DNA of 64,000 nt from Choristoneura fumiferana (GCF_025370935.1 NC_133472.1:25825233-25889232); one strand, 5' to 3'. Positions 10,501 through 21,931 are shown, counted from the stretch's first letter. Notes: generated from the sequence alone by a model not told the origin. Made by a program: numbers and translations.

Positions 10501-13500
10501 TAATTCGAAGACACGACTCCAGTAAAAAACGCTTTATTTTATCCCTGAAAACCAGATTAATTTTCGATTGACTGCAAAATTAGATTTTTTGTTGCTTTAA
10601 AACAAATAAATAGTTGATTGAGTTGGCGAACAAGTGACGTCATATGTTGCTATTTCCATTCAAACGAGAATTGTGATTTGACAGCTCATAAAAAGTACGT
10701 CAGTTGATTGGTGGAGTCAACATCCCTATTAAACGGACGAGCTTGCGAGTCCTTTTAACTAATACAAAGCCAGTAATTGCTGCCGAGGCTAATATAAAGC
10801 TTTTCTCAAAAGTGGTGAAGGAAAAAAACTAAATTAGAATAAACCTTTTCTCAACAAAATATATTATGACATTTAATTTTATTCCAATAATAATTTTCAT
10901 GCTTTCCCGCCTTTTTTTCATTAAAAAAAAACAGCTGGTGTATTTTTCCACCGAAAACACCACAAGCTGTTTCAGATCCAATAAAAAAAGTCTGGAGTTC
11001 CATCAAAATAACTGATAGTTTCGTTTTCACTTTTTAAAAAGTTCGAGTCTCGACAATAATAAATTATTGTCGAGCTAGCGCGCCTGCAATGTTTTTAACT
11101 TTTTATTTTTTCGCTGACCTTAAACTATATACTTAGCCTTCTGATATGCAAGGAATAATGTAGACTTTTACGGAAATTTTTGAGAATTTTTTATTAATGA
11201 ATGGTGAAACAAGCCCTTATGACTTATTTTTATTGCGTTCAGTAAAAAGAAAACCAATTTACTTTACCTTTCAGTCTGGCGTATCTTACACCAGGCTTCA
11301 GTGGGGCGGACATAGCCAACGTCTGCAATGAGGCGGCGTTGCATGCAGCCAGACACAAGCAAAGCATCGTGCGCGCTACCAATCTCGAGTATGCAGTTGA
11401 AAGAGTTGTTGGTAAGTTTTTTATAAAGTGTTACTTTTGTAAGTTTTGTTTTAATTGTAAATATTTTCGGCTCGCCGGACGGGAGCAGAACCTGCACCTC
11501 ATATAGTTTTACGCGCCAGATGTGTCATACCAACTTGATTATCAGGGATCTGTCAAACCAGACCAAAATGCAAGTATGCATGCGCCAGTAGTGGCATGTA
11601 GTGCCATCTGTCGCAATTTTCAGAAATCACGGCTCCTACGTTCCCATACAGGGCGTAAGAAATTATATATCACTTCTATGTTTCCATTAAATATTATATT
11701 TGTTTGTATTAGCAATACACTTGAGATTTTATAAACTACTTTTTAGGGTTCCGAAGCCAAAATGGCAAAAACGGAATCCTTATAGTTTCGTCAAGTCCGT
11801 TTGTCTGTCTGTCTGTCTGTCCGTCCGTCCGTATGTCACAAGCATTTTACTCGAAAACTACAAGATGTATATCAATGAAATTTGGTGTACAGATGTCTTG
11901 TTAAAGCCGCTATTTAGTTTTGTAGTTAAATTACAAAAATAAATATTTATAGGGGGGGCACTCCATACACGTAACAGAAATTGAAAAAAAAAAAATTTTT
12001 TAATCGCTTCATCGTGTGGCACAGTTCGACAGCTCTTTTAAAAAGTTAGTAAGGTTTCTCAAAAACTTTTTTGATTAAGGGAAGATTTCCAGAAATAATC
12101 GCTCCCAAAAATTGTAAAATATGCAAAAGATATGGAAAGGTAACGCTTAATAAATACTTTCAACGAAAATTGGTTCTATCATGATATATCGTTTTTGAGT
12201 TATTGCCGAAAAACTGCGCTTCTCAACAAAAGGATGTAAAGTGCGTGTTTTAATTGTGTTATAACGCACATAATATTACTTGTTTTTTTTTTCGTATTGG
12301 CTACGGAACCCTATCTTGGGCGTGTCCGACACGCTCTTGACCGTTTTTTTTTATATTAACATTGTTTTTGATTTTTTTAAGGTGGTACCGAGAAACGAAA
12401 CCATGCAATGTCACCGGCTGAGAAAAAAATTGTCGCCTATCATGAATCCGGCCACGCTTTGGTAGGATGGCTGTTGGAACATACCGATGCACTCCTCAAA
12501 GTGACGATTGTGCCGCGAACCAATATGGCTTTGGGTTTCGCTCAATACACGACTTCGGACCAAAAACTTTATTCAAAGGAAGAGGCAAGTGTTAAAAAAA
12601 TCTTAAGGTAGGTATGACTTTTATTTACAGGAGCTTGACTAAAATTTATCGGTTACCTATTTATTGGAATTTGCAACTTGACTAAATTAGTTTTTAGTTT
12701 ATATTTGATAAATTGACTCGGAATTGAAGCATATTATAAAATACTTACTTGAAGCATATTAATATAAAGTAATAAAATAATAATAATTTTAGCGTTGCAC
12801 AAATGCTGCCGAGCGAATATATCTAGTTACCATTTTTTTGTTTATCGTGTATCAGAACAAATGACGATGAAACAAACGTGACCTTGCTTTGTAGTCTGTT
12901 CGTCGACAATTAATAAAAAATACGGGGGTTCTTAACTCTTAACAATTGCGGCCCGTTATCTATTTCTACCAATAAAAACAATCATTTTAAACAATTATTA
13001 ACTGTATAAAACAGAGAACAAAAGCAAACACCCAAGCCACACATTCGAAGCCCGTTCCAAAACTAAATGGCAATAAACACCATCACGTCCGCGCGTTCAA
13101 CGGGCTGCACACTTGACAAAATCTGAATGCCTAATACCACGAAACTCAGTTCGCACGGTGATAAGTGACGCCCTCATACAGTTTGCGATAGTTAAGCGAC
13201 AGTCGCTATCCAGACTTTATTATACTCAATAGTAGTTGCACTTACGGCAAAGACTGTATTTAATGTCAATTTGATAATTTCAGCTATTTGACCGCATGTG
13301 TATGGCGCTGGGAGGGCGCGCCGCGGAGGCAATCACATTCAACTCCATCACCAGCGGAGCACAAAATGATTTGGAAAAAGTTACCAAAATAGCATATGCC
13401 CAGGTAAAACAAAATTATATTCAACACAATTTTATATTTAAAAACGTAAAGGTACTTATAATTATTATATATCATTACTTATCAGATCAGAGTATATGGA

Positions 13501-13975
13501 ATGTCACCAACAGTCGGGCTTGTGTCCTTTCCTGATATCAAAGAAAGAGGCAAAAGTCCTTTTAGCAAAAGTTTGAAGAATCTTATTGACTTAGAAGCGC
13601 GAAAATTGGTAGCGAAGGCTTACTACAGGACAGAAGAAGTCCTTAGAACAAACCAGGATAAACTAAAATCCGTAAGTTGTCGATGCACATGAGATGTAAA
13701 ATAAAGATTTTTTCCTAAGCCAAGTAATTATGTTAAAATGTTGTATGTTTACTTACTTGTAGCTGGCTGAATCGTTACTAAAAAAGGAGACGCTCAACTT
13801 CAAAGAAGTCGAAGCCATACTAGGACCCCCGCCTTTCAAAGGCAAGAAATTCATTGAACCGGTTGAGTTTGAGACTAATCTGAAGAGCCTGGAGACGGCA
13901 GCTACCGCCGAAGAGAGCGAGGCGGTCGGAGCACCTTCAGCCAAGCCAGAACCTCGCCCTGGCGCAGACATGTAA
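6032..13975 (+). CDS. SPG7: Paraplegin, mitochondrial AAA metalloprotease (15 exons, 789 aa)
   Basis: Paraplegin is a subunit of the m-AAA protease, an ATP-driven zinc protease of the mitochondrial inner membrane that degrades damaged membrane proteins and matures some others. Exons: 6032-6208, 6392-6550, 6874-7011, 7202-7339, 7413-7506, 7613-7746, 8025-8189, 8442-8593, 9129-9348, 9834-9967, 11275-11411, 12382-12584, 13284-13403, 13486-13671, 13763-13975. They sum to 2370 bases with every junction in phase. In order the protein has a basic N-terminus, membrane segments at about 126-148 and 247-266, Walker A GPPGCGKT (344-351), Walker B YIDE (401-404), RPGRFDR arginine fingers (463-469), zinc motif HESGH (570-574) and a likely third zinc ligand D646. 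The length is close to human paraplegin (795). GGLGAARVR after the pore loop favours paraplegin over AFG3L2. Exon 12 appears to end at a GC donor. Confidence 0.96.
6392..6550 (+). CDS. SPG7: SPG7 exon 2
   Basis: Codons 60-112, acceptor TTGTTGTAG, donor AAG|GTACTG. It encodes a poorly conserved matrix-side linker that contains CFTRGLHTT, a possible second processing region, and ends in a charged NKNEDKDK stretch. Confidence 0.85.
6874..7011 (+). CDS. SPG7: SPG7 exon 3
   Basis: Codons 113-158. A charged start (DKDKKKQDEEN) leads into the first membrane segment around residues 126-148 (FWMFTTSILVILSSLL). Donor GAG|GTATTA. Confidence 0.92.
7202..7339 (+). CDS. SPG7: SPG7 exon 4
   Basis: Codons 159-204. 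This is the start of the FtsH extracellular-type domain facing the intermembrane space, including the family pattern VSWNEFVYSMLSKGEVDEL. Donor AAG|GTACTG. Confidence 0.94.
7413..7506 (+). CDS. SPG7: SPG7 exon 5
   Basis: Codons 205-235 plus one base. It continues the intermembrane-space domain (VYHMNVGDIHRFEEKL). The donor is GAAG|GTCTGT, a somewhat weak GTCTGT site, and the frame demands it. Confidence 0.9.
7549..7592. repeat. (TA)n microsatellite in SPG7 intron 5
   Basis: A long AT dinucleotide run about 20 bases before the exon 6 acceptor. It is likely to vary in length between individuals. Confidence 0.9.
7613..7746 (+). CDS. SPG7: SPG7 exon 6
   Basis: It completes codon 236 and runs to 280, carrying the second membrane segment at about 247-266 (AGKIITSILIAAVIMSFLYS). 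The acceptor follows a long (TA)n run in the intron. Confidence 0.93.
8025..8189 (+). CDS. SPG7: SPG7 exon 7
   Basis: Codons 281-335, the N-terminal part of the AAA module with the family signature VKFADVAGLREAKIEVMEFV. Donor AAG|GTATAA. Confidence 0.96.
8442..8593 (+). CDS. SPG7: SPG7 exon 8 (Walker A)
   Basis: Codons 336-385 plus two bases. It has Walker A GPPGCGKT at 344-351, then the pore region and GGLGAARVR. Human paraplegin has the same GGLGAARVR, where bacterial FtsH has a GVGASRVR-type sequence. Confidence 0.97.
9129..9348 (+). CDS. SPG7: SPG7 exon 9 (Walker B)
   Basis: Residues 386-459. Walker B is CIVYIDEMDAVGR (398-410), followed by the second region of homology with EEQTLNQLL-like and LASTNRAD motifs. 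This exon is far richer in G+C than the flanking introns. Confidence 0.97.
9464..9714 (+). mobile_element. Lepidopteran short retroelement or LINE 3' end (SPG7 intron 9)
   Basis: The sequence contains TGTTGTGTTTCGGCGTGGAG and then CTGGCACTTGAGGTATCCCA, ending in an A-rich tail after CCATCCAGTAGAATAAA. Sister fragments sit at 41571-41686 and 52370-52531. The A-rich end indicates plus orientation. There is no coding capacity. Confidence 0.7.
9834..9967 (+). CDS. SPG7: SPG7 exon 10 (arginine fingers)
   Basis: Codons 460-503 plus two bases. LLRPGRFDRHI holds the arginine fingers that complete the neighbouring subunit's ATP site. Confidence 0.96.
10416..11188 (+). mobile_element. Repeat family X, copy 1, with nested element (SPG7 intron 10)
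   Basis: It starts AATAATAGTAGATTATTGTC and ends near CGGAAATTTTTGAGAA. It shares its layout with 25568-25880 and 34311-34867. The centre-right has an inverted motif, TCGACAATAAT and ATTATTGTCGA. It is non-coding. A 252-base element is nested at 10476-10727. Confidence 0.75.
10476..10727. mobile_element. Nested MITE with terminal inverted repeats
   Basis: The left end is AGGTATGTTGACACC and the right end GGAGTCAACATCCCT, inverted with few mismatches. Removing it and one copy of the flanking AT restores the continuous sequence seen in family X copies 2 and 3 (GAGAATTAAACGGACGA), so the boundaries are well supported. Confidence 0.8.
11275..11411 (+). CDS. SPG7: SPG7 exon 11 (AAA lid)
   Basis: Residues 504-549 plus one base: LTPGFSGADIANVCNEAALHA is the conserved AAA lid (sensor 2 region). 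Donor GTTG|GTAAGT. Confidence 0.97.
11741..12350 (-). mobile_element. Dispersed repeat family Y (SPG7 intron 11)
   Basis: It runs from AGGGTTCCGAAGCC through a GTCTGTCTGTC tract to CGTGTCCGACACGCTCTTG. Other copies are at 26693-27318, 27552-27847, 45221-45990, 53495-54021 and 59958-60160. It ends only about 30 bases before exon 12. No coding frame is visible. Confidence 0.75.
12382..12584 (+). CDS. SPG7: SPG7 exon 12 (zinc HExxH), ends at a GC donor
   Basis: Residues 550-617. HESGH at 570-574 is the metalloprotease zinc motif with catalytic Glu 571. The exon must end at 12584 for the next exon to stay in frame (KEE then LFDRMCMALGG, as in the family), so the donor is GAG|GCAAGT. The nearest GT donor, 23 bases on at 12608, would shift the frame. 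Confidence 0.93.
12585..13283 (+). other. GC-AG intron of SPG7
   Basis: The intron starts GCAAGT and ends TTTCAG. GC-AG introns are a known minor class, and their donors usually match the consensus AG|GCAAGT, as here. A GTAGGT donor at 12608 could give an alternative, frame-shifted transcript. Confidence 0.8.
13284..13403 (+). CDS. SPG7: SPG7 exon 13
   Basis: Codons 618-657. CMALGGRAAEAITFNSITSG, then AQNDL, whose Asp 646 is the probable third zinc ligand by analogy with FtsH. Confidence 0.96.
13486..13671 (+). CDS. SPG7: SPG7 exon 14
   Basis: Codons 658-719: helical protease domain (YGMSPTVGLVSFPD, LIDLEARKLVAKAYYRTEEV). The acceptor is duplicated as ATCAGATCAG; only the first AG keeps the frame. 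The loop before PFSKSL is a few residues shorter than in human paraplegin. Confidence 0.95.
13763..13975 (+). CDS. SPG7: SPG7 exon 15 and stop
   Basis: Codons 720-789 and TAA at 13973-13975. It has the conserved LLKKETLNFKEVEAILGPPP motif, then a short acidic and proline-rich tail. Confidence 0.95.
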   Translation: MAESLLKKETLNFKEVEAILGPPPFKGKKFIEPVEFETNLKSLETAATAEESEAVGAPSAKPEPRPGADM

Positions 13976-14013
13976 ATCTTGCTTTATAACAAAGCTAGTC
14001 TTAATACAATAAT

Positions 14014-14019
14014 AATAAA
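14014..14019 (+). terminator. Candidate SPG7 polyadenylation signal
   Basis: AATAAA lies 38 bases after the SPG7 stop. It is canonical, but in AT-rich DNA such hexamers also arise by chance. It would give a very short 3' UTR. Confidence 0.45.
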
Positions 14020-17000
14020 TCTGATTTAAAGCTATCAACTTATTAGTTTTGCTCTTTAAGACGACACTGCGTAACTTTAAATCAAAACTTCTGTTTTCAG
14101 TACGCACTTTTATCTCATTGAATAATCTCGTTTGCTCGTGATTGATTAAATAACTAAATGAGCCAATCATCAATTTTCGCAGACTACCACTGCCCGTCAT
14201 TGGGATATCCAGTTAGATTAATGCCGTAAGATCACGAGTAGACCCAACAGGGCTACATTCCGTAACAAATACATTTACTTAACTTTGTTTGATCTCAAAA
14301 AGCTTCCCATATAAAGGAAATAAAAAAACACGTATCTATTTTTTTAATGTTTGAAACTTATGGTACGGTTAAGAAATAGGGGTTACTTACTCAAAATAAT
14401 CCAGCTGGGTAGATATCGTCAAATTTTCATTTCGTTTAGGGAAACATCTTTATTCACAGTAAAGAGGGTAAGACACACAGGGCAAACACCGATCTTTGAC
14501 ATTACCACACTAGACAGTTTTATGTATAACAAGAAGTTACAATATAAGTAGTATCGATAGTTTCTAAGTTAGGTACCGAAGAATACACTTCAAATTGTGT
14601 ACAATTGAATTACGTTAACTACAAAACCTTATAGTAACACAGGACTACCTGAATATCCATATCAAATAAATTGCAGTCTTTAAAATTTAATTAAACATTA
14701 ATAAGTCGTAGTTGGACACCTATTCCCATATTTCACAATACCATTCACTAATAAAAATATAAATTCGAATGTTAAGTTACAACTGTCTAATTTTTGAGAC
14801 TTCGTAAGCTCATGTTATAATGCCTAAGTTATATCCCATTAGGCAGACCTGACTCAGGGTTGGCTAACGGATGTTTCAAAATAAGAACCAAAACTTAAAT
14901 AAATTAAAAACAAAATTTGAAAATAAACTTTTATTTAAAAAAAAAAGTAAGTACCGACCACATCGCGGACAGTGTGTTCGCATTCATGTTAACATTTTCA
15001 TGTTAGTCATAAAGATTATTATTAGTTACAGTCGCCATCAGATCCCTATTTTAGAAAAGTGATAGGCGACAAAGGACTATGATAATTCGAAATACATTAC
15101 AGACTTGAGGAATTCCTTGCTAAACCGAGGTTGGCGTAATACAGACCGAATCGGCAGTATCATCTGTCGCCTGTCACTGAAATAAGGGCCAGCTATAATA
15201 GTTACACCAGAGGGGTAACGGTAACAAAATTATGTGAATAGTCCTTATTTTCAAAGGCGTTGGACGTTCTTCTCATATTTTTGAGTACCTTTATCGCTTC
15301 AATATAAGAAGCTGTGATGATGATTATATTGATACACTTGGTAAGATGGTTAAAAACATGATTCGTACGCATTAGTCAATTTATATTATCTTATGTTAGG
15401 TACCCTCTAGCTTGTACTAATCACTATCTTTTCCCTTTAACAGGAATCCGTCAGTATTGGTATTTGTAAGGTTATTTGTTTTAATAAAAATGTGTTATAT
15501 ATAAAACAATACAACGAAAATAAATCAAATTAAATGTTACTTAAAAACTGTTTCAACGGATCAAAAATGGCCTCATTAAGCTAAATTTGTTTGGATTTGG
15601 ATTAAATAGGTTTGGATTGAAATATAAGGTAATTGAATACCTATCGAGGAACTTATATTTTTTTCTAACGGACCCTAATTAAACTGAACCCTAAAGTACC
15701 TTTAAACATATCTAGGTACTATACGTTATTTTTGTTACCATGTAACGTAACATAACCTCCAAAAGTCAAACCTTTTCCTACGTTTTATTACAACACCAGT
15801 TGTTAGCACTTAATAATTATGCAGCTGAGCTTACAAACAAAGTAATTACATGTAAATAGCTACAAATAAAACATAATTCTTCATAAACGTTTGTGTGCTT
15901 TTACTCACAAAACTCAATAATAATATGCATATTCATTTCGAAAAAATATATAAATTGAAAGATGGAAGATAGGTAAGTGTATGCTTTATGATATTTTTGG
16001 ACTAGTCAGCGGGTAAATATAATATTATTAAGTTACAAATCATAAATATTAACAATTCCTTAGATTAATTCCCCATTCCTACTTATTAACATAGATACTA
16101 TCAAATATCCGTTTCGGAATCAACTTCAGAAGGAGTCCTCTTTGTAATGAAATTCTGAATGGTTTTAGTGTTCTAAAGTGGTAGGTATTCCTTTTTGTCT
16201 GTGAACTTTTTTTTAAGAAAGCATGACGACCACATTTTTACAATAATTTATTTTAAAAATAAGACTAGGTTTTTAGATGTGTCTAACCTTCGAAGAAAAC
16301 CCGTTATCAGGTCTAAAATTAATAAATCATGAAACAAAAATTATTTGATACTTACTTGTTTTGCAAACTATGCTGACGAGCAAAAATAACGGGTCACTTG
16401 CCATACGAAGTTATGAAAAGTGATCTATAAAAACTATAGAGGTAAAAAGGCAATTTTTGTTTAAAAGTGACCGGCATAATTATGGGCAATAAAGTTACAA
16501 GATATAATATCGCGACTGTTCTAACAAACAGTCTAAATGGACAAAATTTAACATGCAGAAGCTACAAGAATCTGTATTAAAAATGTATACAAGACGTAAA
16601 ATGTATACACGTATATAAATAATCATATTTGGAAACATCATACAAGGATACAGAAGTAACGATTAAAATACATACGACGACATCTATGTTATATATTGCT
16701 ATAAGAATTCATTTGTTTACATAGGGATTGCTGATTTAACTAGGTAGCTATAGAATCCTAAGATCACAATAATAATGTTTAATTATTTAAAATAGTACAT
16801 TTTTCACCAAGGGTAACCCGCACTAGATTATTAACGAGCTTACATTTGGCCGTGAAGTACCTACACGAGTCACCAGTCTGAATTTGATCATTAGAATTTA
16901 AAACTTAATATAAAATAATCTGGGATGGAAATCCAGATCAAAAATGTAAACAAACAACTTTCAGTGTCAAAGTGCCATTCCAGAGGTATAAAATCTTTTT

Positions 17001-17563
17001 TATCTAATTTATTTACCAAATATATTATGCATGATTTTAAGTGACAGATACCTACCTATAGGCCAAAAGGCTTTTTGATATCTATAGTATTTTGTCAGGA
17101 ATACAAGGGGAAATAAAATACTATATATTGTTACGAGCCGTAGGGTTCGTTGGATAGCACAAGCACTGTAAGACCAATATTATTTTCGAGGTCAATTTGT
17201 GTACACATATTTATAGGTATTCATCGCCATAAGTTTCTCATTAACTAAAATGGCCCCTGTGAGTGCTATGACATTACGTCTACACATGACCATTTTGTAT
17301 GTTCAGAAATATTTAATGATTTATCAATCATTATGAATATGTGCCAATTAAACTAAGAGGAAACCAGTAATTGGCCATTTTCCCTTCAAGTTCTGGGTAA
17401 AAAAAATGATATTTTTTTTGTCACTTTCGTGGCTTTTTTTTTCAAACAGTTTATACATAAAATTTCTGAGTAAGGAAAACCCAGAATTACCTAATTCAGA
17501 AAGAAAATAATTTTAGCGCCATTTTAAAGTGAAAATGCCCAATTTAACTATAATTAAATTACG

Positions 17564-17719
17564 AACCAAATGTTTTAAAACTTCTTACCATTGCCAGCAG
17601 CATTAATTAAAACTCCACATTTTATATAAACAACGGCAATGGACATTTTAAAAAAGTTCAAAAAGTGGAGTTTCAATTTATGCTGTTGGTAATGGTAAGA
17701 AGTTTTAAAACATTTGGTT
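17564..17719. mobile_element. Palindromic MITE, 156 bp
   Basis: The left arm starts AACCAAATGTTTTAAAACTT and the right arm ends with its complement. Arms of about 55 bases match apart from a few changes, around a short centre. It is non-coding. Confidence 0.8.
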
Positions 17720-18406
17720 ACCTACCCTTACTTTTTTTTCAACCCACCATGATTCAAGACTATCTTTTTGTATTTTTTTTAATGTAGAATTTTTTTGGAC
17801 TATATAAGGTACCGACGAGGCTTGAATCATGAACTTTTTTCAATTTTGACAATTTAAGGGTTAAAAAAATGTACCCAAAAATATCAAACATTACCTATGG
17901 GCGTGACAAGACTCATACAATTTTGTACGAAAAACTTAAATAAATTTTGAAAAAAAGGTAGGAACACTTTTTTTTAAACGCCCCAATACGTAAAAAAAAT
18001 CTTCACTGTTTTTAATTAACTATTTGTACGATATCATTTAAGTCGGAATATGATATTTTGATGAGTATTTCAATGAGCTTAGACTAACTACTGTTTGCGT
18101 TTATTTGTGTGCGTTTGTTGCGTGTATGGTGGCAACCCATCTGTTTACATTTTTAATCTCGATTTCCATTTCAGATTATAGTCAAGTTTGACATTAGCTT
18201 TGATGTATGCCCTAAAATTAGGACGTTGGGCCTTACGAGGTTAAGAAACTTAAAATTTTATCTACAGTCAACTACAAAGATTGGTTTTTGAGTATGAAAT
18301 TACACTAATATCGATTAAAAACCATTTTTTTACACCAGGTTTAATGTAATAATTGCATTCAGGTCTAATTTTTAATTTAATGGATGTCGTAATATGGTAC
18401 ATTTAA

Positions 18407-18600
18407 CCTCTTCACCGCCACAAAACAAACGAAGTGACGTGCTCTGTACGCCACAGAAAAACCAGCGACAAATGAACATAATTTTTAATTACATTGCAGA
18501 AGGATCAATTTCGAGTTGAATATTGGTCATGTATAGATAACCGTGGCGTGTGACGCATTTCATTGGCTATCACGACTAAACGACTGGGGCGGTGAAGAGG
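18407..18600. mobile_element. piggyBac-type MITE with TTAA target duplication
   Basis: Perfect 13-base inverted ends CCTCTTCACCGCC and GGCGGTGAAGAGG are flanked directly by TTAA on both sides (18403-18406 and 18601-18604). TTAA duplication is the hallmark of piggyBac transposition. At 194 bases it has no transposase, so it would have been moved in trans. Confidence 0.8.
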
Positions 18601-20842
18601 TTAAAAAAAATGTTTTATCGACAGTTTTACTTTAATCTTGCATCATATCATAAATGTGGAGAAAATAAACAAAAACGTAAATTATAATTGTAAAGAGTTA
18701 AATACAAATTTGTGACGCATAAATAGGCGTGATCAATCGAATAAAAATCAATACTAAACCTTCTTTAGTTCTGTCGTAGTGTAAAAAAAAATTCTCCACC
18801 TATTTAAAGTATAAAGCTTTCCTAACCTGACTTCTTCGCAAAGAAAAAAGGATACCTACGTTAAATTAGAACATTGTGGGAACCGTCTCTAATAAATTAC
18901 ATGTCTAAATAGTTACATTTTCTTTGACAAGTTAGTAATCATCATAGTAGGCAATCTTAATATATTATTTTAAAGAACAATGTAGCTACTTACTCCTGTT
19001 GAAGAATAATAAATAATGCTAGTTATTTAACAAATGGCGATCCCGTGGAAATTTTTAAAAATCATCTTCTTAGAACACCTCTATGCATCTCAGACTCGAA
19101 ATTTAGATGCGTTATCAAGAGTTCACAATGTTCAACAATCGATAAATGTATTCAATTCAAGAGTTATTCAAACTTATTATATGGATATACATATCCTGCT
19201 AGCAAATTTAACTTGAGCATGTCACGGTTACCCTTCTTCAAGTTAGAATTTAGAAAATGACTTCAGTGTGTAATATAGTTAATACTGAGGTTGTCTTACA
19301 TAAGCTTAATCATGAATCAGACAATGTAATATAATACATTGTTCGCCCAAAAAGAGCGAATACGTTAGTTCATCTTAATAATTAGTACTTACAACTATGA
19401 CTTCAACTCCAAATACTATAAGTTATTGATTATGAGACTCTTTTTCCTTTCTTTCGAACGAGTTTCCATTGTAAAATTTGGGACGAAGAAACTAGTTTGC
19501 CACTCTCTTTTTTTGGTATAGATACTTTCTTAAAAAAATGTGATGTTAGTTTAAAACAATAAAACAAAAAGAAAATATGACTAATAAAACTAAAATTGTG
19601 AACTTAATACTGAGCTGTGAATGGTTGTATAATTGTAAAATGTTGAGACGAAATATGGCAAAATGTTATAATAATTATAATAACCTAAACAACCTACAAA
19701 CTAAAGATTAAAACGAAAGTGATTAAAATTCATTGTATCGAATAGAAGTAATTTGTACTAAGGTGTTTCAAAAAACTAGTGACTTGTATTGACAACTGAG
19801 GTTGCCAGGTGACCAATAAGGCAACATATTTATAGAAATTCTATTAACTTAAAAATGTTGTTGTCCTCAAATGCAGTGTATGTACTAAATTTTTTTTTTG
19901 TTATTTTGGCCCTTCTAGGAAAAATCCCAGATCAAGGCATCATACACTGGTCAGATACTTGAAACTTGTGAACTCGCATTAAACAACGACAATGAATAAT
20001 AATTGCAACAAACACTTGCATTTGAGGGTTAGTCAACGAATAAATAAAATTAAACTATTATATCCTAAATCAAGCTAAAATTAACCACAGATACTATCGA
20101 GATAATTGTAAACTCAGTAAGCGCATCTAACTAGAAGAAAACCGAGCGTGTACCATTTTTCGCACGATTTCTATTCAACAGCACCACCGTAAACGCGTCA
20201 GGTCTATTCAAAAAGTAACAATAAATATCGATTAAACCGACAGAATGAGCGCACCGACTTACTCGGCGTTAAAATATGGTTTATAACCCTATTCGGCACG
20301 CGAACTGGCTTCACTTGTTTTGTAGATACATGTATGTGAGTAGCATAGCTAGCTACTCGTATCTGTGCCCCAGGCCCCAATCGACATGCACAGATTGCAG
20401 AATAAGAAACCCTGGCAACATCGTATACACAAAAAAATGCGGTTTTATTGATATAATAAAACATTAAATAAGAGTGAGATGTCAACTTTAACACCACTGG
20501 CTAATTATTGTGTCGTTATTTTTTGAATTAAAAGACATGGCGCCAAAACAAACGTTCCGGTAATCTTTACTATCAAGCTGATCTTATACTGTTCCAGCAG
20601 ATTTACTCAAACACAATAACAGTTTTTAATGACTAACGCTTAATATACTAGGTATATTTTATTACAGGATTTAGATCGTGATAGATTACCTATAAAGAGC
20701 TCCTGATATTTCGTCGCAGTTGCATGCATGATCATGGATAGTCCAAATATCGGGTTTATTAAAGGTAATTTAATCACGATCTGCATCCACACAAATATAT
20801 CTAGTAGGTACAAACACAATAAATTAACTTAACGTCACATTG

Positions 20843-20866
20843 AATCAGATATTAAAATATCTGATT
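20843..20866. other. Small hairpin, 11-base perfect arms
   Basis: AATCAGATATT and AATATCTGATT are separated by AA. In AT-rich DNA this can be chance; no partner copy was seen. Confidence 0.5.
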
Positions 20867-21931
20867 TGAATCTTTAAAGTTTGCCACAAATATATATTTT
20901 TTGCGTGAAATATGCTAAACCAGACAGGCAAACAAAACCTAATGGTTTGACGTAGGTCATCCATCTCACTCTTCACCTAAATTGCACGAAAACGAGTAAA
21001 ATATTAAGAACAACGTTTAACACTGCGACGAACCGTGTAGTTGACTTAATATGCTGCGTGATTTTTAAATATGTATCAATGTTCTGTTTCAAAGAAGAAT
21101 AAAAAAAGCTAGTACTAAACAAGATGACCGGCAAGAACCAAGCCACGTAGCTCTCTTTTTATCAAATGGGTAGTTAAAATGTGTGTTTGATATCATGCGC
21201 TGAATGCTTAATTTTTAGGTAATATAGGTAGAAAATTAATCCACAGTATTTATTTATTACCGATAAAGACTGAGATTAGCAAATATCAGCAACAAATCGA
21301 AATTTTATAATCACCTGCCCCAAAGTCAACTACCTACTTATTTTGTATGTAAATAAAAAATCAACCAGGCTAGATAAGATTCTCGTTATTTACATTTATG
21401 TTGAAAGAAAACAACCATTCATACGTGTCTCTTTACGTATCTTTATGCAAACAAATAGTTTCTGTCGCTGAAGCTTACCGATTTGCGATATTTGAAAATT
21501 TTTGGAACACTGATATTCAAACAAGTTGCAGTTAATTTTGTAGGTACCAGTTTTTTTTTATTTAATTTCAATTTTAATCGTCTTTGTTTTAGCCATTATT
21601 GGATTGTTCATTAATTTCTGCGCAATCGACCGCGGCACTGTGCAATTCTTCATCTTTTAGTGGTTGAACTGTACATAAAAGTTTGTTAACAATCTTTACC
21701 TTGCCTGGTTGGCCTTTCTTTTCTGCTACCACCAGAATCCGATAAGCAATCGGTATGCTTTCATGTATGCTGTTATTTTATAGTAGACGCATCAAAACAA
21801 TTAATATAACCATCTACAATAATAAGTACCAGTCGCACAACTGTCGCGAAAAAAGAAAATATGCTTAAAATCAAAAAATAAACTAGCTAGATCATACTTC
21901 CCTCATCAAACGCCACCTTATCCTCCGAGCA

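Noticed and set aside
12408..12611. SPG7 exon 12 extended to the GTAGGT donor at 12608
   Set aside because: It would insert 23 bases and break the frame of the following conserved exons, so it cannot be the main form.
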